Shown: positions 45,882 to 56,517 of the stretch, piece after piece
How positions within the stretch are numbered: position 1 is the first letter of the stretch
How the letters are laid out: every line of letters starts with the position of its first letter
Assembly (NCBI GenBank): GCA_022385755.1
Contig: MU278390.1
Location: 37,302 to 101,301, forward strand
From: Trametopsis cervina
Taxonomy: Eukaryota > Basidiomycota > Agaricomycetes > Polyporales > Irpicaceae
Direction of reading: 5' to 3'
DNA length: 64,000 nucleotides
Position numbers and translations under genes: made by a program
The notes under the pieces: generated by a model
What the model saw: the letters and a program-made list of their open reading frames with translations, nothing else
Told to the model about the DNA's origin: nothing
Database searches by the model: none

Positions 45882-47851
45882 CCATAACCTCTGAGACTGT
45901 TGGTGCCCCCACCGCAATGAGGTGCGTACTTTTCAGGCTCATGAGAGCGTATGTGACAGAGTAGCGGCGGGTTCGTGAGAGGGCTGATTGGGTTACCATT
46001 TTTGCCGTGGCTGGAACGATGGCAGCGATGGTGGAGAGACGATATCAGCTACCAGCGCTCGTTCACGTGGTTGACATTGTGGCGTGGGAGATTGCTTTGC
46101 CGGATCATCCGCCAGATCTTGGACACTTTGGCTTGAGTCCCCTCACAGGCCCTCGGTCGCTGATCTTTTAGCTCTTGGTCTCTAGCACCAACCACAACAT
46201 ACAGAACATCATGGCCCCAGAAGCAGGAAATTGTCTCTGGAAAGGCCTTTCATGGTCCAGTTCGTCTCCCGGCAGCGATGACAGCAACCACAAGTAGGGC
46301 ATCGTCTTCAGCAGTAACTTACCTCGAGAATGCAGCCAAATTGCCGTCGCCCGCAGTCAATCTTGCGGTAAAGACGACGAGCAGCCATTCAGCATTTCGG
46401 TCAGTGCGTGCTCCTCGTTCCCGTTCTCTCACGCGTGCTCACAGCATCTTAGCCATTCCGCTGTGACATCCAACGCGTGAACTGCTCGCACGCTTGAAGC
46501 GAGCGACTGACTGCGATTCAGACGCTTTAGAGGGCCGTCAAACATTTGACACAGTGGAAGGACAGCGTATAGCCGGTGTGTGTCTACAAGCTCTCTCCTT
46601 CATGCTACACATCAAAAACTCTACTTATTTCCCATCTCACGACGAAATTTTAACAACAGCCACGATACCCTAGACTTTGCATATGCTGCTGGCAAGTCCA
46701 AGGCGTCGATGAAGAATGATATTGGCGTTGTTACCATCGCGGCTGTGATGTCCGTGGTTACGAAGGTGTGTAATGCAGTGTGTTATGCGCTCGCTATGTC
46801 TATTTACGCTCTAATTAGGGAACGAACTCTAGCCTCCAGGACAGGTTAGCAAACGATATCCCGTTCTCGACAACCCATCACATCCATCTCCCTCTCGACC
46901 ACAACAAATACTATGAACCGATAAGGCGTTTGCGAGATCAACCGCGTAGGTCTGTGGGTTTTTCATGACAGAAAGCGTGAAGGTGATTAATCAATACACT
47001 TCAGACTAGAACGCAGTGAGAAATTCGTGGGATGCGTTGTTGAGACGCTGTTCCGTGGCGCGCGATTGTGTTGCATATAGAGCACATGATGTCCCGTTCT
47101 CAAAGCATCATCGCTCCCTGTCGTAGAATCAGTGCGTCGGCCACGAACAGTGTAGGGGAAACTGGGCCCGGTGGCGAGTTTGGTAAGATAGATGTAACCG
47201 GGCCATACATCCCTCGCCCCGCCGCTCAACGTCTTGGACCGTTCTCGTCATACTTCCATGCCGATGGCACACCATACTTCCTCATCAAGTGGTCGTGGGA
47301 AGTATCAAAGAAGAACAGGTACAGCATACAGTATACAGGTTTACGTTCACACCTCAGGCCCCATACAGCCGCCGAAGTGGTCACCATCATCACGAGCTGT
47401 GCCTACTCTATGGGCGAGCGATGCTTCTAGTGTCGAACCAGAACATAAACTGCAATCTTTGACAGACACAACTAGTTCTTCATCATACGAACAATTCACG
47501 GCGTCATGGATTGCATCAGTAAACAACCACGGGTTCACCACTTACCAGCCCACGCCGAACATCTAGATAATAGCCCGCTGCGTGTAGCCGGATCCTCCAA
47601 ATCTGTACATCTGTACAGAACGCCCTATCATGTTAACTTCCGAAACGCTCGTACGCAGAATCAGTACGCGATACACCCACTACATCACCGGAGGCCACTC
47701 CTCTCATGGCTCGCCACATGGACTGATACGCGTGCCAACCTCCATCCAGCTCTTGATCGACTGCTTGTGTTCTTCCATTATACCAGATGACACAAAAGGT
47801 TGTCGGGAGCTTACCGACGTGCTCTCTGCTCCTGCTTACCACACGACGTCC
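45882..47851. other. Gene-poor stretch
   Basis: A plus frame at 46580-46849 has a stretch DFAYAAGKSKASMKNDIGVV plus a hydrophobic VCYALAMSIYAL and might be one exon. Frames at 47068-47566 overlap each other without clear family. No gene is called. Confidence 0.3.
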
Positions 47852-48290
47852 ATGTCCGCCCCAACGGCTACTGATATACCTCTGAACTCAGAGCTCCCAG
47901 ACATCGTTGCGTTGTTTGGTGTCCCTGTATTCTGTAAGCTCGCGTTTACTAGGTGTCTTATACTGAGAAGCTGAGTACTCGCCATTCTAGTTGGAGCTGT
48001 CATCGCTATGTAAATCCTGCCCTCTTCGTGGTCACACGATGTCTCTCTGCTGTGAGTATCGGGGCCGCAACTATCATGATCAGGCTCTTACTGACCTATT
48101 ACACTGCCGGCAGCGGAGTTCGGACAGAAGACTACCAGGCTATCGTGAGAATGGCCAAGATATCACAGACAAGTATGGGAACTCGGTCTTTTTACCCACA
48201 GACGACACGAGGTTCCAGATCTGATACCTATATGACGAGCGGAGCAGCACTAAAAACAATCGATCATAGAAGCTACCTTTGATGATGAAG
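47852..48290 (+). pseudogene. Truncated DUF6534 N-terminal remnant
   Basis: An ATG at 47852 opens a leader with LPDIVALFGVPVF, spliced (GTAAGC..TTCTAG) to FGAVIAM and a GTAAAT donor. This exactly parallels the first two exons of the DUF6534 genes (PELVGLPLIFGSILTM). The expected next exon (YGV.S.Q.Y.Y) is missing, and the next complete DUF6534 start lies 770 bp on at 48623. Confidence 0.5.
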
Positions 48291-48622
48291 ATGATGCGAC
48301 CCGGGACACAGGGCTTACATCTTTCGATGTGAATTACGAACGTGAGGGCCAACAGTATCGTCTGCGAGAGGTGGAGCTTGACCAGCGAGAGGATCGCAGC
48401 AATCATTGCTCTCGGCTGATCGGTCATTCCCTTCTCGCGTGCTGAAGTGATATGTTTCCACCATCTGAGGAACAATCTTTCCAGTCTCCACATCTTCTCT
48501 TCTCCGCCTACTGCTCTCAGGTACCTTGTCATCTGCTGCCGATATTATCGTTATCTGCTCACCCTCTTATAACCAGGGAACATGTATCCCGACGCCACTG
48601 GGCTCCGTTCAGGGATAGCAAC

Positions 48623-50662
48623 ATGAACTCAACCTCCCCCCTCTCGCCAGAATTGCATGCCGCCGTCCTGAACACCTTCGGGCCAATCCACCTTGGGAGT
48701 ACTGCCTCTATAGGGTAAGCAAGTTGCAAATGTGTTTCTACGTGATTGTCAACCTCACGCTGCTCTCATTTAGTTTGCTTGGCATCACCATCCTGCAGGC
48801 ATGGCTTTACTACTACAATTACCCGGACGATAGCTTATATACCAAGCTTTTGGTACGACAAAAGTGTACGTGTAATCATGTGGTACTGACGATATTGGAT
48901 AGGTTGCCTTGGTGTGGTGCGTTGGCCTGTTAAGAATGTATTGCAAAGCCAGGTTTCTTATTTCCGCAAAAGTGTCGTCGAGTTCATCCGGTCCTCTTTC
49001 ACTGTTCACGCCGCGTATTATTACCTCGTTCTAAACTGGGGGAACCCAGCTGCGATCGATATCATTGTATGGTTTGTGTATTCTCTCTACCTTGGCCATG
49101 AACAACCTGGTTTCTCACCCAGCATTCCTATAGGAGCATTGGTGTACGTTGTCATGTCTCTATGTGCAAATAACTCACTTATATTTCCCCTTTTTCCAGA
49201 GTCTTATAATGACGACGGTATGTACCCAGAATCTTGTGGATTTCTGCCGCAAACTCATCACCGGTGGTCCCGCAGCAAATTGCTGAAGTAATAAGTCACT
49301 TATACTTCTCATGGAGGATATGGACATGTACGTGCATCGTTCTCATGACGGCATATGGAACTGACAATCTGCTGCTGGTAGTAAGCCGGCTGATGGTCGT
49401 TCGTTGGACCGTAACATCTTTGGTGGTGGGTTTTGGTATCTTTCATGAGTATCAGCTTCAAACGTATACAACGACAGGTGACTCTAACGATATGGGACTT
49501 CGGTAGGCAGTCATCAGTTGTTAGTCTTCGTACCTAACGGCGCTTTTTTATAGCAATGGGAACTGGTAAGAGTTGATTCAAAACATATGTGTCCATACAC
49601 TGACTATGACCACGTAGCCCTTTATGTCCTTAGGTACGCCCCTTTCTCGTGCGGGCTCTGCATTTTCCAACAACACCTCTAGCCTCAAAGCGAATGGTAT
49701 CTCTGCATACGCGACCGGTCCTCAAACCGTAAGCCACGCCTAAACCTTGGAAATGTGTGTCTAAACTCCCATTTAGATTCTATCTCCCCTGGCATCGCTT
49801 GTCACCATTGTGACGGACTTTGCAATCATGCTGTCGCTCATATTTCTTCTTAATCGCTATCGCAACGGGCTCTCAAGGTATGCAGCATATTGGATTCCCG
49901 TGTTCACTCGCTGATATTTCGGGTTTCTCGTTACAGGACCAACTACATTGTGAAGACCCTGATATTCTATTCCGTTCAAGCTGGGATGCTCACGGTGTGA
50001 GTGCGGATGTGGCCGTGAATTTTCTGCCCACTGATACTGACAATCACCAAGACTGGCAGAAATAGCCGTCCTCGCACTGGTAAATTTCCACTGCTTACTT
50101 CAATGCGTGCCGTGATCGCTGAGGGGCATACTAGAACCACTATGTGAACCGTATCGGTTTCGAGTACCTAGGTGTCCACTCCGTCGTCGGAAATTGTACG
50201 TCTGTTCCTACTTCATTCCCCTCCCATTCTGAACAGCCTGCAGTGTACGCGAACTCGCTCCTTGCAAGGTCAGCACTCCACTCTGCAGGTTACGTAGTCC
50301 ACCACAGCTCATCATAATTCCTTCTCCCCCAGCTTGAATGCCAGAGGAAGCCTGCGATTCTCTGATCCCAGTGACATCCCTGTAACAACCAATACGACAT
50401 GGCAGGCCGGTCCGGTGAGTTTCGTCCTCGCGACACGCCCTACATACCCTTGCACGGATGCTGATTCTGTCTCGCCGCGTAGCCGCGTAACACCAACACG
50501 ACTGTGTCGTTGCCCACCTCTGGTCTCGTCAACAACGTACAGTCAAAGGAGGAATATCATCTCGACATGCTACCCACTTCTACACAAACGTCCATGGTCA
50601 AAGACGGGCACGAGCATATTAATGGTACTCCGATGTATGAGCTGGGCAGCGAGGCGGTATGA
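48623..50662 (+). CDS. DUF6534-family seven-span membrane protein, copy 3
   Basis: Exon 1 starts MNSTSPLSPELHAAVLNTFG; a 58-nt intron leads to LLGITILQAWLYYYNYPDDS, then VALVWCVGLLR, FTVHAAYYYLVLNWGNPAA, EVISHLYFSWRIWT, SRLMVVRWTVTSLVVGFGI, TDFAIMLSLIFLLNRYRNGL, TNYIVKTLIFYSVQAGMLT, VNRIGFEYLGVHSVV, and VYANSLLASLNARGSLR, in the order typical of the family. A final intron (GTGAGT..CGCGTAG) gives a hydrophilic tail ending MYELGSEAV with stop at 50660-50662. One intron near 48.94 kb would be only 35 nt. It is clearly more distant from copies 1 and 2 than they are from each other and lies outside the duplicated arms. Ligand and function unknown. Confidence 0.75.
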
Positions 50663-50725
50663 GAGGCTACGTGATATATTTAGTAAGTGGTGTGTTACCA
50701 CGATTTAGGGTGAATGTGATATACA

Positions 50726-52040
50726 TCATCTTGCCCAACTGCGGCTGACTCTTCGACTTATGCTTGTACGAATCTCTCGACTGATGTACTGGTAACACTG
50801 CGTCCGATAGTGCCAGGGGATACGTGCCAGTGTACTTGTATAATACGGCATAAGCTCGTTTCTTGAGATGCTCGGCCTCATGGCCGTGAATAAACACACG
50901 TATCTGAATCTACATCCGAGTGTAGGGTATGAGGGGCGTCCCTCGTCAGTGTACCAATCGATGCTCTCCCTGATCAGCTTCAAAAACAGATATGTATCGA
51001 AGCTAGGGTCTCCATCGACCTCCGTCTTTTGGGCCAACGATCCCTTCCCCTCTCTTCTAAGGCCACTCTTCCCGAAGCCACGCCCCCCATTCACTCTGAG
51101 TTGAGAGATCATGCCGCCAGTATGTCAGGACCTCCTCTCCTGCACACGCACCGCTCTTGGAAACGGGGACAGCCTGACGGTTAAAAAAAGGGGCGGAGAT
51201 TGCTGATGAAGCGAAGAGTCGGCGGATAGAGAGGGAAAGGAAGATTGTGAAGGCAGAACCGGTCGCGTGCAATGCGTCGTGGACGCAAGACGATGAACCG
51301 GAGAACCGGGTTACAGCTGCTAAGGAGTGATGCGCTTGCAGGCAGACGAGGGCTGGTTCGTGCGAGTGATCCCTTTTTTTCCACTGTAAGCGCAATGTAA
51401 ACCCAATACTCACCATTAGTGCTACCGTCCGACACAAGAGCCCTCCTTCAATTATGCCATCGAGCACACACAACAACATCCAGCCGTCATCTAGTAGATC
51501 CCGCATTTCGTCCACAGAACAATCGCGGCCGGATGCCAATAACCAGTGAATTTCCATAAGCTCTGAGATGATAATTTAGTGTAAGCGTTCGTGTGTAAAA
51601 TATAGAGACTTACCTTCGCCACGAGCAAACTGCGGTAAGCAAACTCCGGATTCAAAGTGGCCTAGCATGAATGCTAAGTTCCTGGTGTTGGCACTTGTCT
51701 CGTCCCTGTTTCGGCTGCTCGCCATCGACATCGGACACGACTGTTATCATTAAGCAGGATCATCGAGGAGGAGAGTCGTCTACGCACATGCTACCTTGTA
51801 CGTTGTATCCCAGGGATCGCCTACGGACCGAGCAACGTAATCATCGCCGCACGTTTCCGTTTCGCTTCTGCCTCCGCTTCTGACGCACACAAACCACTCC
51901 ACCCATCGTACACGTCTCTTAACCGCGTTCACGCAGGGTAAGGGGCGAAGCGAGGTGGGAAAAGAGCTGTAGTGCTGCGTGCACGAACGCGTGGACGGTG
52001 CGCTGCGCACAGTCTGCGAAGAGCGGGGGGAAATGCACAT
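50726..52040 (-). CDS. Hypothetical gene, multi-exon
   Basis: Three consecutive exons splice in frame on the minus strand: one ending GDDYVARSVGDPWDTTYK (low end 51795), then 51740-51614 (SCPMSMASSRNRDETSANTR, NLAFMLGHFESGVCLPQFA), then from 51562 (ELMEIHWLLASGRDCSVDEM, DGWMLLCVLDGIIEGGLL). A further protein-like frame at 51112-50726 (SFDTYLFLKLIRESIDWYTD, CRFRYVCLFTAMRPSISRNE) is probably its 3' part, though the joining intron is not resolved. The true start may lie farther upstream. Family not recognised; the sequence looks soluble. It lies outside all duplicated segments and converges on DUF6534 copy 3. Confidence 0.45.
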
Positions 52041-53029
52041 TCAGAAGAGCGGGTTAGATCTCGCCGCACATCACAGCCGGGTCACGGAGAGAACGTTGTA
52101 TTTGAGCCTGACCATGTACTCCACAAGCATGTCGGTGACCCAGCGGTGCGGCACGCCTGCCAATCGCAACCGCCAGACACGCGCCGTAGCTGCTTGATGA
52201 GCATGCCAGCGCCGCGTATGAACAGCAGCGCCGGTTGGAGGTAGCGATTCAGCCGTTCGATGGGAAAACGTCTTGAATTGCGCGAGCGTGTGTCTGTGGA
52301 CATCTTCATGATCGCAGCGCGCGGGAGGGACTTCGATACGTGCACCGGGCTCTCGAGCCGCTAAAGGCAGCGACAGAGTCGCCAGGATCAATTGAGCGTG
52401 TGCTCTGCCCTGCGATTGCATCACGTAGGAAACGGGGCACCTCCGGGGAATTCGTGCGACATGGCCTCACGGCGCGTACCCCGTCGAAGTCGTGGCGGGG
52501 CCGCGCGTCCGGGGTGCTGGGCTGCGGCGGGTGTGTACGCGTGTGAGGTATGCGTGCCCACTCACGATGAGCAGTGGGAAGACATCCGCCCCGCTTTGCG
52601 TGTTGGGGTCGACAAGTGCGTGAGCGTGCGCGGCGTCTGATGCGTTGGGCTGACCATGTTTTGCAAGGGGTACCTGGGTTCCTTTCTCCAGCGCGGCGGC
52701 ATACAGATGCACCGAGTGTCTCGTGGTCAGTGCCACAAGCGAGGGAGGTGAGTATACGAACCTTGTCGTTGGTCCGGTCCTTCCTGGTTCTGTTGTTCCC
52801 TCCAACTCCTGATCAGACGACTGAAGTCTTGATTGCTGAGTGATGAATCTAGCAAAGAAGACGCAGACGCTCTGAGAGCATCTGGGGGTTCCCACTGGTG
52901 GTATTGACGACGGTAGAGTGATGAATTGGCGACCTGCATCGACAAGGTGCGTTCACGTGATCAGACCTTGTGGCGTGCCAAGCAATACACTGTCTCATCT
53001 CAGCCGCATCCTCCGCTCGACATTCCCTT
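52041..53029. other. Possible decayed coding stretch (-)
   Basis: Minus-strand frames at 52071-52424 (GVPHRWVTDMLVEYMVRLKY at its end) and, in another frame, RRFPIERLNRYLQPALLFIR look protein-like but overlap, so at most one is real. The second faintly resembles FAFLGRLNSRLDTMFPPNRG in the pseudogene at 54.4-55.3 kb. The long 52467-52895 minus frame is not convincing. Likely a broken gene. Confidence 0.3.
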
Positions 53030-53330
53030 GCGCAGCCGATCTGTGCCGCCCTTCGTTGATGTGGCGTGCATGCATATGACATCGAAGCCTGCGCCACGCC
53101 GATCGACGCCCCCATCGCGAACCCATCCTGTGTCCGCGACGCCCAACTCGCATACATGGACCTCCAATCACGCACCGCAACCTCCACGGGGACACCACCA
53201 ACGGCTCGCTCATTTCCCCCACCCACACCCTGCACCACGATACCTCGACTCTTACTGTCTCAACGCCATCCTGGTGAACTCGCTCCCATTCACAAAGCCT
53301 CAGTAACGGCCTCGCACCGGAGCTCCTCGG
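53030..53330 (+). repeat. Dispersed degenerate repeat R1, copy 4 (inverted)
   Basis: On the plus strand, GATCTGTGCCGCCCTTCGTT, GATGTGGCGTGCATGCATAT and CATCGAAGCCTGCGCCACGC match the R1 core at 20.3 kb on the minus strand (GATGTAGCGTGCAGGCC..CATCGAAGTCTACGCCACAC). It mirrors the R1 copy at 30.35 kb within inverted duplication N. Confidence 0.5.
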
Positions 53331-54429
53331 TATCCTGGCCCCTCTCTCGCTCACCCACTCTCAGATGGCGCGGACCCGTGTCCTGACTATTGTACGTGCC
53401 TACCTGCTGAATCGGTGAGTACCAACTCACGCACAACGCGCGACACTCACACGCGGCTGTTGCATAATAGGTGGCGCGACTTCTCTGATGCGTCGCGCTC
53501 TTATGCACGTCCCATAGCAACTACCTTCCCACCTCAGCATCGATAATTCACTGTCGCAACTCCCTCCCGGGACCGACTCCGAGGGCCAGAAGTCGACACA
53601 AGAGTGGAGATGAGGCAGACGCAGGAAGAGGTGGTGCTTGTAGGTGGGACAGTTTGCGGTGGTCAGCGAGGAGCGGCTTTCAGTCCAAGAAACTTGGGAA
53701 GAGTGAGTGTGGCGGCATGGCGATGCCGATGCGAATGCCATTCCGAGTTCCTGCGAATTGCAGAGGCCCAGCACGGCGTTTTTTAAAGACGGTGCGTAGC
53801 CCTATTGTGCCGTATATCAACCTCACTTGCCGTTATCGGTTCGATGCCTTATTTTTATCGATTCCCCACCAGTGGAGGCCTCCTCGCCACAGGCCACACG
53901 CAACCTCCTAGAGTGCCAGAAGTTGTGTTAACCTCACGGCCCTCCAAGAAGACGTACTTCAGAATATTCTATACATCTTTATTAAATACTCTTCGCTTAC
54001 ATCTGTCGCATCAGATTACTAGCCTGGTACATCTGCAAGCCCTACGAGAGATTTGGATATGTTGGAGTTGACACTCGAGGGTTGCTCTGGCACTCGACAT
54101 GCCTTTCCGCCTCCACTGACTGAAATCTTGCATATTTACGGTGCCGCTGGGGACAGAGCATAGGATCCCGTGTTCCCCTGAGAACACAAGGCCGGCAGGA
54201 CTTCTTCCCCTACGAAGCTGCTACTACGCATACGATAGCTTTGGTAGTTCACTACTGTAACTATCCTTATTGCGTAGATGACGCGTAAATGATACTATCT
54301 GCGCCAAATAAATTTACACGGGCGATAGGCCGGCGTGAGCAAAGAAATCATGTGCGTGGATCATAGCTTGTACAACTTATACTACTGGGCCTGATACGAT
54401 ACTGACCTGGATACCCAGCCGCCACTGAT
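53331..54429. other. Intergenic, nothing recognised
   Basis: Short frames on both strands. The stretch RIFYTSLLNTLRLHLSHQIT near 53.96 kb (+) has a leucine-rich look but no start or partner was found. Confidence 0.3.
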
Positions 54430-55260
54430 CCCCCGCTCAGCAGCACCCGGCACGCGTCTCGCTTCCCACTTCTTCCGCTCGAGCACTGACATCCATCGCG
54501 CGTTGAACGACTCGCTGTATGCCGCCTTGGGAGCGGCGCAGCAACAGGAAGATGCGTTTGCTTGCGCCGACCGACGAGGTGAGGTGGAAGGATACGGGGA
54601 GATGGCCGAAGAAGGGTATGAGCAGAGTCATAACACGGCGTGGACAGCGCGTTGTGTTCAGGGGGCGAGGATCGCAGGTAAATGTGTGTCGAAGAGGACC
54701 GGCGAGACCTCGTCGGCCAACGCGTTCATAAGCACAGCATACATGCTACTGTTGAAGCGCATCGTTTCCTGCACGGACATATCGGACACCTGGAGAGGCG
54801 TGAGTTCGTTGCGGCTCTAAAACGTACACTATAGTCCTTCGATGGGATTATCGACACCGCGATTGGGCGGGAACATCGTGTCGAGACGGCTGTTCAGCCG
54901 TCCGAGGAAGGCGAAGGTCTCAGTGGTCCAAGATGGCGGCGCGTCCGAGCAGAATGGTGGCAAGTGCGAGGATTTCCCGCATGCCCATCGACTTCCACAA
55001 CTGCTGGGGTGGGGTGGAGTCTTGACAATCGTCCGCGTGCGCGCTCGTGATGGCGATTACGTCGAAGAGATGGTGCCACATCCGACTCCAGGGGACTCGT
55101 CTGCGTAGGTGCCCACTGTTGTTCTGCCGTCGTATGTAAGAGCTGGGAGTAAGAGAACCGAGAGGAACCGTGAGCAACGCGCCATGGTGTGGCGTGCACT
55201 TCTGTAGCGCATCGTCGCTGTCACAGCGGAGTCTTGCGCGTGAAATGCTGAGATGCAGCG
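54430..55260 (-). pseudogene. Broken hypothetical gene divergent from NLR2
   Basis: Minus-strand pieces in order: LWKSMGMREILALATILLG, a one-base frame change at a TGA near 54.92 kb, ETFAFLGRLNSRLDTMFPPN, then LTPLQVSDMSVQETMRFNSS and MYAVLMNALADEVSPVLFD to a stop, then AYSESFNARWMSVLERKKW. They parallel the pieces at 29.2-29.65 kb. A possible start (MARCSRFLSVLLLPALTYDG, near 55185) is signal-peptide-like. The frame change and stop suggest it is dead unless unseen introns remove them. Confidence 0.45.
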
Positions 55261-56154
55261 CGCGTATGTGCGCATTGAGGTGCGCATGACCACAGACCCT
55301 ATAGTCTTGTGCGCCTGGAGAGAACGCGTGGTGTCGAACGTACTAGCCTGGCCATGTGGTGCGCGTTCGAGCTGGGTCCGCGTGAGGTCTTATCGAGCAC
55401 AGCAGGGTACGTGTCTCCCATTGTTAGCGCAGGATAAAACCACATGTGCAGCTGAGGTTCGCCGGATTGGACTCCGATAGAGAGTGGGGTCCTGACTGGG
55501 ACATCCTCGACGGGCGAAAGTTGGCTGTCTGGTGGACTGTATGCGTTACGCTACGAAGGGTTCCGTAGCCTTTGAAGCTGGCCTTCATTCTCTGCGTTAA
55601 ACGTGTACAGCATAGCATATGGATAACAAGTAGATTGGTAACATAGGCCTCACCGCTTCCACAATGACTCCATCGTCCTTCTTCACTTTCTATTCGCTGG
55701 AACTTGATGCTGGATCTGTGACACGTTGAAATATAGACCTTCGTTTGCATAACGGGAGAGGCGAGGGGAGTTTTTGAAGCGTTGACTGAATGAGTGCTGA
55801 GCGAGTGTAGATATTGAGCAGATGGTACATGCAAGGTAAGCGCAACAAAGGACTTGCGAGCACTGCCCAGCGTTTGTAGCTGCGAGTTATCGAAACACGA
55901 CCGTACGCCGGCCGTCGTTGCATATTTAGGAAGACGCAGCACAACCAACAAAGAGGTATGATGCCTGCGGGTGCTCCCTAGTCTGGTGAAATCAAGGATC
56001 GGCATTATGACGTACCAACTTCATCAAAACTTTCGACGCACCGTCTGACCTCGACATGCCACGCCTACCACAAGATACTAGGGTGCGTGTGGTCAGGCGC
56101 ATAGAACAATATACCATGCGTGAAATCTGTACGAGAGAAAGGTGGGCTAACCGA
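55261..56154. other. Intergenic, one long unconvincing frame
   Basis: A 193-codon minus frame (55424-56005) has no recognisable family and no counterpart upstream of NLR1. Treated as chance or very low-confidence coding. Confidence 0.3.
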
Positions 56155-56517
56155 TCAACTGCCGACTTGAAAACGTGGTCGTTGACGAGACGCTGTTCCT
56201 TGGTGGCGTGAGAGTGCGCTACATATGGGAGGTGACACGTGACTCCACATGGTCTTTGGCGCCATCATCACCGCCTGCACAGAACCGGTATGTCGAAGAT
56301 CTGGAAGAACAGTAATGCACGGCCTCGTCCGACAAGGTTCAGTCGAATGAGGCGCCTTCAATGCATGTTCCCATCCCCACGGTCATACACTGGCGTCGTG
56401 GCAGCCTCGTGTCGGGAAATGCGCTGGTAGCAGTGCTTACGACACCTGCCCACGACTTACATCTACATTCCCTTGCCTTGGACACCCCCTTCGAAAAGCC
56501 AGAGATCGCCTCTCGTG
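56155..56517 (+). promoter_or_regulatory. NLR2 upstream region, conserved with NLR1
   Basis: Matches 28174-28510 inverted, including a block around CCCCACGGTCATACACTGGC (56377) that pairs with the block near 28300. It probably contains the promoter; no TATA box stands out. Confidence 0.45.

Noticed and set aside
55424..56005. 193-codon minus-strand frame upstream of NLR2
   Set aside because: No recognisable family, and no counterpart upstream of NLR1 although the adjoining DNA is duplicated.
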